This document shows, one piece after another, positions 26,301 through 36,180 of a DNA stretch of 64,000 bases. Numbering within the stretch: position 1 is the first letter of the stretch; each line of letters starts with the position of its first letter. Origin of the DNA: Sphagnum magellanicum (taxonomy: Eukaryota; Streptophyta; Sphagnopsida; Sphagnales; Sphagnaceae). Below the pieces are notes generated by a model that was given only the letters and a program-made list of their open reading frames with translations, was not told where the DNA came from and did not search any database. Both the position numbers and the translations under genes were made by a program. The stretch covers positions 18,573,390-18,637,389 of the forward strand of contig CM038911.1 in NCBI GenBank assembly GCA_021904315.1, read 5' to 3'.

Positions 26301-27156
26301 CATGCAGAGTTTTACAAATATACAAATCTTCATTTACAACATTTGTAAGCTCTTCATTTTTCCAGAAAGCAAGCAACATCACCTCTGCCATTCACATTCC
26401 CTTGCACACACCCAGCTTCTGTCTGTGTAGATTCCAGCCCAGTTTTGTACTTTGTTGTACTCCTAAACCCTCTAAACTTACCACGCATCCCCAATTGAAC
26501 AAGGCAACCTATCATAGTTGACCTCTTTTCGTGCTTCCTAATGAAACTAGCAAGCCATAACACATGGAATCAACACACCAAACAAGCTTAAAACTGAACC
26601 TTGCCTCGCATCATTACAATGTTTACATTTAGCTAAAGATTATGTAACAAAATGCAGGTGCATGGATTACAACCCAACTCAGAGGAGAAGTTCTACTTTC
26701 TATGTCACTGATTCTTGCCAGGTGATCCAAAAACAAATAAGAATAAGAGTGTCTTTGTTCTAGCCTCCTTACTTTCTATTTCTATAGATATCTCATTACA
26801 ATTTTTCCTGAGGGGCCACCTCCAAGCTCCACCACATGGAGTCGCTCACTTGACAAAGTACAGAATCAGTTTGTTATCACAAATTTTGTCCCACTCAAAT
26901 TGGCATACATGTAGCACACTATGGAAGAGACCTACCAGAACCTCACCAGACATGCACCCTAAACACATAAACAGAACTGGTAAGAATCGCATGGTGATCC
27001 CAAGATCTGTAACCATCTTCATATGGATGGGAATTTTGTTTTGAAAATATCCACAGCATCAGCCTGCTAGAACAAGGAATAGAAGGAAGCCTACCATATT
27101 TTTGACCTTGCTTCTTGGCTCATTTGTTCTATAGAAATTGAACAATCAAGTAGGTA
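23351..27156. other. Intergenic DNA with a hairpin; no gene recognised
   Basis: Mixed-composition sequence without a recognisable gene. At 24702-24776 a nested inverted repeat is visible: AAGGATCTTA (24727-24736) pairs with TAAGATCCTT (24767-24776), TTATGCC (24702-24708) can pair with GGCATAA (24763-24769), and ACCCT/AGGGT lies inside. Open frames near 25662-25955 and 26276-27044 show no familiar domain. Confidence 0.45.
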
Positions 27157-27410
27157 TCATATACTCAGATGCCCAATTTTGCAGCAAAGCTCTTGGAAAC
27201 CAAGAATGCCATCCTCTTGCAACTGACGAAACTTGTCTTCTTTGGGAATAGGGTCCAAATACACATAATGAATGAGCTCTTTTCCATACTTCAGCTGCCA
27301 GGCAGTATTCTCTCTTTGCCTGTTGAAATAAATAGCTGTATTCTCTCTATTTTGGTTGAAGTCACATGGTGAGAATTTCTGGTCCACCTTGTTGAATTCG
27401 AGTACAATAT
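27157..27410 (-). CDS. Candidate terminal exon of an unidentified gene
   Basis: After a good acceptor (GGTGCCTGCAG|AT) the minus strand stays open for 84 codons to TGA at 27159-27157. The peptide is hydrophilic and looks protein-like: VLEFNKVDQKFSPCDFNQN, later RENTAWQLKYGKELIHYVYL and DPIPKEDKFRQLQEDG. A partial internal echo, NRENTAIYF and QRENTAWQL, may be a short duplication. I recognise no family. It may belong with the exon at 27719-27873. Chance openness cannot be excluded without transcripts or homologues. Confidence 0.35.
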
Positions 27411-27718
27411 CTGCAGGCACCAAGGCTCTTCTTCATTTTTTGGCACATGTCTTGTTGCTCACCCTGGATATCATTCTGCAGAATCATTCGCAAAATTATG
27501 TCTTAAATGCGCCTAGGACTGCATGTGCTAAAATTGAAAACAAAAGAATTGAGGTGCTCATGTGCTTATATATTTGCCAAATGTAGTTTGGCCCAGGTAA
27601 AGAAGAGATATTGTATCCCTCTTGTCGATGAACTGATGAAATACATTCAAGATGTGAGCATACCTGGAAATCAAGAAGAAGCACACAGGAACTTGGAAGC
27701 ACTGTAAACTGCTCTCAC

Positions 27719-27873
27719 TTGTGTCTGTAGCCACCCAAGCCATTACCATCCAGCAAATTCCCTAGCCATGTTGAGTTGTTCAGTTTGTACAGAGTTACTT
27801 CCCAAGTGTGGCAATCTGGCTTGACACCACATTTGGGCAAGTTCACTGTATGTCCAGATTTTTCAAGAGCTTT
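27719..27873 (-). CDS. Candidate internal exon of an unidentified gene
   Basis: A 155-bp segment lies between a strong acceptor (TTGATTTTCACAG|AAAG) and a fair donor (CACAA|GTGAGA). It encodes KALEKSGHTVNLPKCGVKPD followed by CHTWEVTLYKLNNSTW and LLDGNGLGGYRHK. If spliced to the AG|GTATGC acceptor near 27660, the frame continues as YAHILNVFHQFIDKRDTISL and stops near 27560. I do not recognise the product. The supporting evidence is splice-site quality and peptide composition only. Confidence 0.35.
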
Positions 27874-29035
27874 CTGTGAAAATCAAGAATGGAAATAGTG
27901 TTCAAGAAAATAGTCAAAAAGTCATTACTTTAAATTGAAATATGGTCAAGATCCAAACTAACTTCGATTGCTTAACCTCAAAATGAACCTCAACAGATCA
28001 TGAGAAAAATTACTACAAGAGATTAATTTAAAGAAGAAGACACAAACTGGTCCAGATGGAGTGTTGGAAATTTGTTTACATGTATTTCTTGCCAGATCAA
28101 AAATTTAAAATTCCAAGCTAATTGGATAACATTGTGGACACCATAGTTATCTATAACAAATGAGGTAAGTTGGCAAACCAAGACAGCCCTGAGTTGTCTT
28201 TAAATCTTTTCTGCAAGGAATTCAAAAGAATAAACTTGGGTTGTAGAATATCTTAATAGAGTTGACACATGTGCTAGGCCTGCATGGTAGGGTCATAACC
28301 TCCTTGGCCGGCCTTCAAAATTCCCCAAAATTGTGTTTCCATCAACACTTCCTTGAACAGGGCTCTTGTGTCCACCACAATCTTCAAAAAGTTCATTCAG
28401 GTCAGAGGATTTGCCAGTTTCAGAAGTTCACTCTTGAGCTTTGGACAATCCATGGTGGGTTTCAAGTAATTGACAGTTTTGGTGATATCCAAAAGAATTC
28501 CTCACTGCTTTGAACTGAAATACAGATGCCAATAAGTCAAACCCGAATTTAAGCTCTTGCACATGGAGAGAACAAAGTTGCAACAACAAGTTTACTTAAG
28601 TTTTTAGACTTTTCCCTACGTGTGTTTTCTACCAATTGCAAGGCTCTTCTCAACATGTAGGGTCATTAATGTTCTTATGCATGGTTCCAAGGCTAGCAAA
28701 CCATATCATTGTGTATGGCAGCATAAATTATTAATTCAAGGTACTTTGAAGACATTAGTAAATTGGAACTTGTGAAAACTGGATCCAAACATGAGTTGAC
28801 TAAGTATGTTGCTTGTGGAGTTCTTGCTCCAACAATGCAACATCCAAGCATGCCTCCAGATTAAAAGACGGAGTCAGGCATTGACCATGCAGATGCCTCC
28901 TTACATGTAGCCCTTTACACGTCTGAGTACTTGGGCATTATACCCTCTGATTGTGTGTATACTGCTTTAAAAAAACATAGCCAAGAAATCATACCAATAG
29001 TACTTACAGTTGTGATTCATGTAGAGCAGTAATTA

Positions 29036-29253
29036 ATCTTGCGCTTGAGTTGCAATAAAACCTGTTGATCCACTACCAAGTTCAGTGACCATACGTGCTA
29101 CACCTAGTACACCATATGTTCCAAAAGCAGCTACGAAAACCAATCTCATCACTGCTGTTGCCGCTGCTGTGACCATTGTAATCTGAGTTCTGTGCTTGCC
29201 AGTTGCAGGTACAGAGGGAATGGTGATATCCTTGTATGAAAGTAGATATGCTG
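29036..29253 (-). CDS. Candidate exon with one membrane segment, unidentified
   Basis: After the acceptor TTTTGCAG|CATAT the minus strand reads YLLSYKDITIPSVPATGKHR and then VMRLVFVAAFGTYGVLGVAR, a plausible transmembrane helix, before MVTELGSGSTGFIATQAQD and a stop. A possible donor (CTTG|GTAGTG) just before GSGS would instead link it to exons further left. It abuts the 5' LTR of the Copia element, so any upstream exons could have been separated by that insertion. Family unknown. Confidence 0.3.
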
Positions 29254-29369
29254 CAAAATAGATAATGCAACAATCTTAGATGTCCAGAGTTCTTCTTCTT
29301 TAAAAATTAAAAGGCCAACAACACTTAAAAGAGATGCCTTGACCCTTAGCAACAACTCCTACAAGTTTG

Positions 29370-29564
29370 AACAATTCTAGTCATGTACAATTTTTAGAAG
29401 AGATCAGAAGAGGATAGGGTTTGAATAGCTGTGATCTTTAGAGGTTTATGTCAAGTATGTGAACTTTGAGCTTGGGGGAGAAGCAAATTCTTCTCTGTAA
29501 GAGATGCTTCTATGGTTGGCAGGAGAGCTCCATTGTAATAAAACATTCTTTGTTGTTTCCAACA
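29370..29564 (+). repeat. 5' LTR of Copia element 1 (left end approximate)
   Basis: Matches the 3' LTR from AGGGTTTGAA onward, sharing TCCATTGTAATAAAAC, TTCTTTGTT and TTTCCAACA. The right end is exact because the primer binding site starts at 29565. Confidence 0.75.
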
Positions 29565-29880
29565 TGGTATCAAAACAAGATTAGATCTACAAGGTAATAA
29601 TAGCAATTAAAAATAGTCATAGATCCAATTTAGTGAAAAGTAAAGAATTCATTGAAATGAATCATTGAGAGTAGTTCCCCATGACATCATCACTTTCCTT
29701 TGGAAGTAATTAGGGGTCTAACTATAACACATTAGAAATTTGAGTGGAAGGTAGGTTTGATGGATCAAACTATCACACTTAAAAATTTTGATAAACAAAG
29801 ATTTGTGATTAGTAGTTGATGGGACAAGTGTAAAACCTAGTACAACCAATGGTTAAATTACATGGGATAAAAGAGATCAA

Positions 29881-30223
29881 ATGGCTAGAACAAGTCTTAT
29901 AACCCCTCTTAGAAACAACCAAATGCACTTGGAGACTAATGCTAAAATGTCAAAGGAGGTGTTGGATAAATTGGCTGCAATATTTGAAACCAAAGACATC
30001 ATATCAAATGCCTTTGCTACCACTCATTTTCATAGTCAAAAGATGAGTGAAATTGAAAGTGTAGAAAAACACTTGAGTTCCTTTAATGTTTTGAAGACAC
30101 AACTAAAGGTTGTAAAGACCAAAATGGTAGATGAATAAGCAACATAATGTTGTTTGGTTCATTATGATGAGTTTGTAGTGTCATTAACAAGACAAAACAA
30201 ACTACTTGGTTCATTACTAGAAG
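29881..30223 (+). pseudogene. Copia 1 gag, 5' part
   Basis: The open frame 29881-30138 has the helical gag pattern of plant Copia elements: LETNAKMSKEVLDKLAAIFE, then IESVEKHLSSFNVLKTQL. After a stop, YDEFVVSLTRQNK corresponds to the following gag segment. The remainder of gag resumes after the inserted transposon at 32346. Confidence 0.7.
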
Positions 30224-30257
30224 CATATGAACCTTATGGCGGGACCCCGGGGTCCCA
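30224..30257 (+). repeat. Left terminal inverted repeat of the nested transposon
   Basis: Begins CATATGAACCTTATGGC and ends with the palindrome GGGACCCCGGGGTCCC plus A. Confidence 0.8.
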
Positions 30258-30296
30258 AATAATAAAGCTAAAATGTCGAAGGCAATTAATTAATTT

Positions 30297-32151
30297 TTGT
30301 GTCGGCGATGGTCGCCCCGTCGCCCAGACGATCCAAACATGATTGCAATCATGTCCAAGCGCTACGTTGAGGACTGCTATGAAGAGCTGAATGCGCGTTT
30401 GCGTACTTTAATTAGATACTATGATGATATTGACATGTGGAGAACAACACCAATAAGCAAAATGCAAATGGCCCTTCAACACATTGAAGCATTCTTGGTC
30501 ACCTTCCCTAAATCTTTCCTTGCGCAAAAATGGGAGCAGAATATCATTTGCTACCTTACCGCTGATAAATCAGCACCCGCATCAGACCAGCTGCTGGAGA
30601 CGTAAAACACCTCTTCATCAATGGCCACCATGACATCCCCATCATCAACTGCCACAATTTCATTATCAGCGTCCACCAACTCCATTGCATCGGAGTTGTC
30701 AACATTGCGAGCTGAGCAGGTATCATATCGATCGGGCGGAGTCGGTGGTTCCCATCCGATCGTGATTCAGCAGCAACGTCGACCACTAGCGAATAGGAAG
30801 GAAACACATTGGAACGTTTCATTACCAAAATCGGCCAAGATGCGACCAACAAAATCCGTGCCGATTGGGCGTCTATGGAAATGGATCGGGTTGGTGTTGA
30901 ATGGTAGCAGTCAGAAGGGATCATCATGAATCTGATCTAGAGTGGATTCTCGGAACGTGAGATTCAGGCCTTCTTATCCATCGGTGGTTCAAAGATCAGT
31001 CGATTGCGCAACATAATAAGTGCCCATGATTCAAATTCAGATTGAGGATTTCGGTGGCAGCTTCGCCATGCCTCATTATGGGCATTCACGGCCATCGGCC
31101 GATTATTTTAACTCCAACCTGATGGTTTTGAACTTTGTTGTTGCTGACCTTACCAGCGACAGCGCCGACGTGCTCTTTTATGACGAACGAACGCAAGGCA
31201 AGGATGCGGATGCGCCATGCAACTTGCGTTGCATGCGGTTTACATACCACTCCAATAAGTTCAAGACAATGCTTGAGCGCAAGCAGGCGACACCCAAGAT
31301 CCTGGTGGTCATCCTCGACAACTGCGTCAAGTAGAACAAATCGCAACTTGTCATGCAGTTCTTTGCCCTGCTCTCCATCACATTCTACACTAAGGTCGTG
31401 TTGATTTACTTGATCCGTGGACATTCCCAGAACACTGCCGATAGGATTGTCGCGTGGTGCCGTAATGCGATGAAGGGAAAAAACTTCTACACTCCAATGG
31501 CTATCGTCGAGGCCATCACCCAAGTCAAAGGAGTCAACGCAAAGTTTATTGACCATCATGACTCTCAGCGCCCTTGTTACGTCGGTTGGGATCGAGTCCT
31601 GAAGAAGCATTTCAATCAGCTTCCCACTTGATACACGTTCAATTACTTTTTCGAGTTCGATCAAGGCCTCATGAACATGAAATTGTTGAGCTCAGCCCCA
31701 GACAGTTTGGCTATGTACTCCCACTAATCAAGGCATCAAGTCGGACTTGATTAAGAGATCGATTTTGTCTGATTTGTTCGGTGCCGGTATCATTACAGTT
31801 GAACAGGCAGCATGAATTCCCATACAACTACAAATTGCACCACTGTTAACCCTATCTAACAAAAAGTTGATTTCACTGAGGAAGAAGTACTTTTCGATTC
31901 CGCCCCAGGACCTATCGTACTATCTTAAAATTCCACTAACTCTGCATGCGCAACTTGATCAAACGGAACAGAACCAAGAGCAAGCCCCGATGACACGCCA
32001 AAACAAGCGCCAACATTTAGCAGTCGATGAGATGTGTAAATCGACACCAACGGTGGTGAAGGCAAGGCCGGGTCGCCCGAAGAAGGTCGAGATGATGGAG
32101 GTCGGGCCATCTCAGAAGTCCATCATGCGCTACTTCTCCCCCAAACCATAA
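30297..32151 (+). pseudogene. Transposase of the nested element (DUF7869-like RNase H fold)
   Basis: Coding pieces run in order on the plus strand, broken by stops and frameshifts. The N-terminal part starts MIAIMSKRYVEDCYEELNAR. A helix-turn-helix-like stretch, FSEREIQAFLSIGGSKISRL, lies near 30950-31010. The central part, 31020-31631, is open except for one TAG at 31332 where related proteins have Gln. It holds YGHSRPSADYFNSNLMV, LFYDERTQGKDAD, ILVVILDNCVK-stop-NKSQ and YLIRGHSQNTADRIVAW. The spaced DNCxxQNK and GHSxNxADR motifs are like those of DUF7869 proteins, with acidic residues suited to a DDE-type site. The C-terminal frame, 31867-32151, ends with an AT-hook-like KARPGRPKK (32059-32085) and QKSIMRYFSPKP (32113-32148), a PCNA-interacting-peptide consensus. 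The domain match is from memory, not a search. Confidence 0.65.
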
Positions 32152-32311
32152 TTAACTCGCAAGGCTGACCCATAATATAAAGTACCTTACAATTTCAAAA
32201 TGATTAGCTGGTCGTGTAGATCTCGGTGAATGCAGTAGATTGCCGCCTTCCTCAACTGAATCAAACTTGTATTGATGTTGCTACAGACTTTATGCAACAG
32301 CAGGATCCAGA

Positions 32312-32345
32312 TGGGACCTTGGGGTCCTGCCATAAGGTTCATATG
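32312..32345 (-). repeat. Right terminal inverted repeat of the nested transposon
   Basis: In reverse complement it begins CATATGAACCTTATGGC, then AGGACCCCAAGGTCCCA, so it differs from the left repeat at three positions. The inner palindrome is imperfect here. Confidence 0.8.
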
Positions 32346-33630
32346 ATGGGTTTGTAGTGTCATTAGTTCATGACAAAACAAACTATCAATGGATGAAGTC
32401 ATAGGATTATTGCTTAAAGATTTTTTTTAAAAAAACTCATGTCTTTATAAGAGTAGGTAAGGCCTTATTCTTAGAAATGTCGGATATCAAAAAAAATTGG
32501 AAGTTTTTCACACAAGGATAAAATAATAGAATTTGAGAAAAGGAGAAAGTTTAAAATAAGATGTTTCTATTGTGAAAAGTCAAGTAACATGATAAAACAT
32601 TGTAAGAAAATAATAACAAAGGAATAAAAGAGGAAAGTAAAAAATCACAATAAAAAATACAAGTGTTGTGTTATTTGTAATTTCTCTTTTAGTTGAATCT
32701 TCATTTAGATAATATGATATACGATGTGTAGACTTAGGGGCATTTCAACACATGACCCCAAACTTAGATAATTTTCTTGTCTATAATGCAATCTTTCCTA
32801 TTCAATGTGTATTCCAAGGAGATGACAATAAACATCCCATTATTGGAAAAGGCACTATCTCTATTATTGACTTCTAAAGGAAAGTTGAAAGAAATAAAAG
32901 ATGTTTTACATGTTCCTTCCTTAACAAAAAAAACCTTATTTTTGTAAGAAAAATAGTAGAAGTTGGATATAAAGTGTTAGTCCAAAATTATAATTGTATA
33001 GATTATGATGAAAGGGGAAAGTAATAACTAAAGCCATTTTGGAGAATGATTTGTATAGATTAGAAAATCATATTATTGCAAAAAACACACTTGTTATAGA
33101 AACTTTGGCATAAAAACTAAGATATATTACCAATGAAAAATAAAAACAATTGAAAGACTTAAACCTTGTAAAAGGGTTTTCCTTAAAAGAAGTAACATAC
33201 AATCATTTATGTAAGGGTTGTGTAGAAGTGAAACAACATAGACAAAAATTCTTAAAGGATGGAGGACATTGAACATCTAGGTAGATAAAAAATTACTTTT
33301 AAGGGTCCAATCACCCTAATAGGAGCCATATGTGGCCCCTTAGACCATTGCTTTATTCTTAAAATATTCTTTAAAAATTTTAATACGTCTTTCAAAAAAA
33401 GTTTCAATTTTTAAAATTTTAAAATATTATTATGTTAAGCTATATATATTTTTAAATCCCAAAATATGTCATTAAAAAATATTTTCAAATTGTGCTTTTA
33501 ATGTCAAAACTATTTTTAAATTGTTTTTATGTAGATTTTAAGCAGTGATTATAAGAGGTTAAAAATCCTTATATGTTTTTTTCATTCATTAGATTGATTT
33601 CAATTTTTTATGGTATGTGCATAATGTATT

Positions 33631-33689
<59 letters not shown>

Positions 33690-35948
33690 TTTACTTTTTT
33701 TATAATCCAAAATTCAAAAAATTAAGTAGTGGTTACGATTGTTTTTGGTACATGTTTTTATGACTGCACCCTTAGATGTTTGTAGCCCTATGCAAACAAA
33801 GCTTCTTGGTGGAGCTAGTTACATAATCACCTTCATTGATGATTTTTCAAAGAGAATTGTGGTCAATTTTAAGAATTAGAAAAACCAAGTATTAAGTATC
33901 TTCCAAGAAAATGGTGGTGAGTACATTTCAAATGCCTTCAATCAATTTTGTATAAATAATGGCATAACAAGACAATTCATAGTGCTTTACACACTTGAAC
34001 AAAATGGTGTAGCACAATGAAAGAAAATGTCTTTACAATGATGTGCTAAAAACATGTTCAAGCAAATTAAACTTCCCGATTTTTTTGGGCGGAAGTAGTA
34101 TGAATGACAATATATCTACAAAATAAAACTCCTATGAAAGTTATTGTAGGAAAAACATTGGAGGAAATGTGGACAAGTGAGAAACCACATGTGGCACATC
34201 TCAAAGTGTTTAGTTGTCAAACCTATGCTTATGTCCCAACACAAAAAAGACAAAAATTGGATTCAAAGTTTGAGAATTAATGTATCTTCATAGGATATAT
34301 TGAACGAGTGACATGATATAAATTATTCAAGGAAAAAAATTGTATTCTATAACAAGGATGTCAATTTTGATGAAACATTTACAAGTTTTGAAAAATTGGG
34401 AGAACTTGTACACAACCAAGAAAGAAGTTATCAATCTAGTGATGATACATATAAAGTGGAAGTTAATGAGTTCATAATGTAATCTCAAAAAGAGGGTGAG
34501 AACTCTACTATTGAAGATGGGTTAGATAACATTTTTGAGGACATAAAAGAAGAAATTATGATTGTGAATAACCAATCATCCATTCTACGAAGGTCGAAAA
34601 GGGGGAAAAAAAACTTTTGATAAATTCATCACTTCCATGATAAAGCTATGGAAGTTACAAAAGATGAAAACCTATTACTAGAACTTATTACTTTTGAACA
34701 CCTAACGAGATTAATTGGGAGGAAACAATTAATTCCAAATTCAATTCAATGATGCAAAATGAAACATGGACATTAATTGACCTACTTCCATGATATAAAA
34801 CTACTAGTTGTAAATGGATCTTTAAGATCAAATTGAAGTTTAATGGGAGTATTGACATTTACAAAGCACAGTTGATCGTTAAAAGATTTCACAAGTACAT
34901 GGTTCTGATTATCATGGCACTTTTTCCCGTGTTGTAAAATTCACCTTTATACCAAATGGATGCCAAAATTACATTCCTTAATGGATACCTACAAGAAACA
35001 ATTTATATGGAACAACACCAAGGGTTTATTCAAACCAAAGACTCATCACAAAGCTTGTAAGTTAAACATAAGACACTTTATGAATTTAAACAATCACCAA
35101 GAATGTGGTATGATATAATTGATACTTTTCTTTTGACATTTGGTTTTAAAAATAGTGTAGCAAACACCAATTTGTACATTCTTAGACAAGATAATCAATT
35201 GGTGATGTTGGCCTTATATGTTGATGATGCAATATTAGTAAACAATGATGTTGATGGATTGATCGAAAGTAAGTTAGCAAAAGAGTTTGCCATGACAAAT
35301 TTGGGGCACATTCAACATTGTCTTGGGATTCAAATAAAAAAAGATAGATTGAATTGCACCATTTACATGCACCAAGCAAAGTACATTGAAACTAAATTAC
35401 AAATGTTTAAGTTGGAAATGAACAAAGTTGTTGCGACTGCACTTGAAATAGGTTTAAAGCTCACAAAGGAAATGTTTCCTTAAATTGAAAATGAAAAGGA
35501 AAACATGAAAAAGGTACCATACCAAAGTGTTGTAGGTAGCTTAATGTATTGTGTGACTTGTAGTACAAGACTTGACATTGCATATTTGGTGGGAATAATA
35601 TTATAGTTTCTTACAAATCCAATTGAGACTCATTAGTAAATTGTCAAAGGGATTTTTGAATACCTTAGAAACACAACAATGTTTGGATTACTATATGATG
35701 GAAATAGGAATATAAATCTAATGGGATTTACATATGTTCATTAAGTAGAAGATTTTGATAGTAGAATATCAACATCAAGTCATCGTTTCACTTTTGTGGA
35801 TGGTCTAATTGTTGAACTACTTCAATTATTGATGATGTGAATTCCATTTGTAGAACTATTACACCTTGGTCTCCACAATGAAACCCTATTGCCAAGAACT
35901 CAAACAACAAGGCATTGTAGATTGATTAAAGACCTATCTAAGTGGGAG
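32346..35948 (+). pseudogene. Copia 1 gag 3' part and pol (integrase, RT, RNase H)
   Basis: Gag resumes with YDGFVVSLVHDKTN. A zinc knuckle reading CFYCEKSSNMIKHC (near 32562-32605) has Asn in place of the usual His. Integrase is readable near 33775-34020: GGASYIITFIDDFSKRIVV, then ENGGEYISNAFNQFC and EQNGVAQ. Reverse transcriptase runs from about 34740 to 35483, with KITFLNGYLQETIYM, SPRMWY and LALYVDDAILVNN, the last being the catalytic YVDD motif. RNase H is only traceable (VGSLMYCVTCSTRLDIAY, EDFDSRISTSSHRF). Frameshifts and stops are frequent. An (AT)n tract interrupts the pol region at about 33634-33686. Confidence 0.75.
33634..33686. repeat. (AT)n microsatellite, about 53 bp
   Basis: Uninterrupted alternating T and A inside the decayed Copia 1 element, in an AT-rich stretch just before the integrase relic. 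Confidence 0.9.
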
Positions 35949-36180
35949 TGTTAAAAAAATAGTTAGTTTATAATCATTTTATAAGTTACTAGTTTTTAAA
36001 AATATGAACATCAATGATTCTTTAAAAGAGATGTGAAGAGGTTAGGGTTTGAACAATTGTGATCTTCAAAGGTCTATGTCAAGTATTGAGCTTGAAGGAA
36101 AAATAAATTCTTAGGCGTAAAAAATACTTCATGGTGAAGAAAGTTCCATTGTAATAAAACTTTCTTTGTTATTTCCAACA
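35949..36180 (+). repeat. 3' LTR of Copia element 1
   Basis: Starts TGTTAAAAAAATAG after the purine tract and ends TTTCCAACA, with the canonical TG...CA ends. Length is 232 bp. Confidence 0.8.

Larger units (their letters stand above)
30224..32345 (+). mobile_element. 2.1-kb DNA transposon with 34-bp inverted repeats, DUF7869-like transposase
   Basis: The ends 30224-30257 and 32312-32345 are inverted repeats of each other. Both carry CATATGAACCTTATGGC (one mismatch next to the inner part, GGCA on the right), then GGACCCC and GGTCCCA. The left repeat includes the perfect 16-bp palindrome GGGACCCCGGGGTCCC (30241-30256). The interior is visibly richer in G+C than the surrounding Copia sequence and holds one degraded transposase gene. 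A 45-bp Copia gag segment occurs on both sides (30161-30205, 32341-32386), differing by a 3-bp indel and a few bases. No simple short target duplication is evident. The superfamily is not clear to me. Confidence 0.75.
29370..36180 (+). mobile_element. Copia-type LTR retrotransposon 1, decayed, with a nested DNA transposon
   Basis: Two related LTRs bound a Copia (Ty1) element. The 3' LTR is 35949-36180; the 5' LTR ends at 29564, its start is eroded (about 29370 or earlier). The 5' LTR is followed at once by TGGTATCAAAACAAGATTAG, a primer binding site of the initiator-Met-tRNA type. A purine run, AGTGGGAG, precedes the 3' LTR. Order inside is gag, integrase, reverse transcriptase, RNase H, which defines Copia. 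Gag is split by the transposon at 30224-32345. Many stops and frameshifts make it inactive. It resembles plant Copia elements with short LTRs. Confidence 0.85.

Noticed and set aside
31086-31664. 192-codon minus-strand open frame
   Set aside because: Antisense to the DUF7869-like transposase region; no domain of its own.
30224-32345. piggyBac or hAT identity for the nested element
   Set aside because: No TTAA or 8-bp duplication and no matching motifs; the central motifs fit DUF7869-like proteins better.
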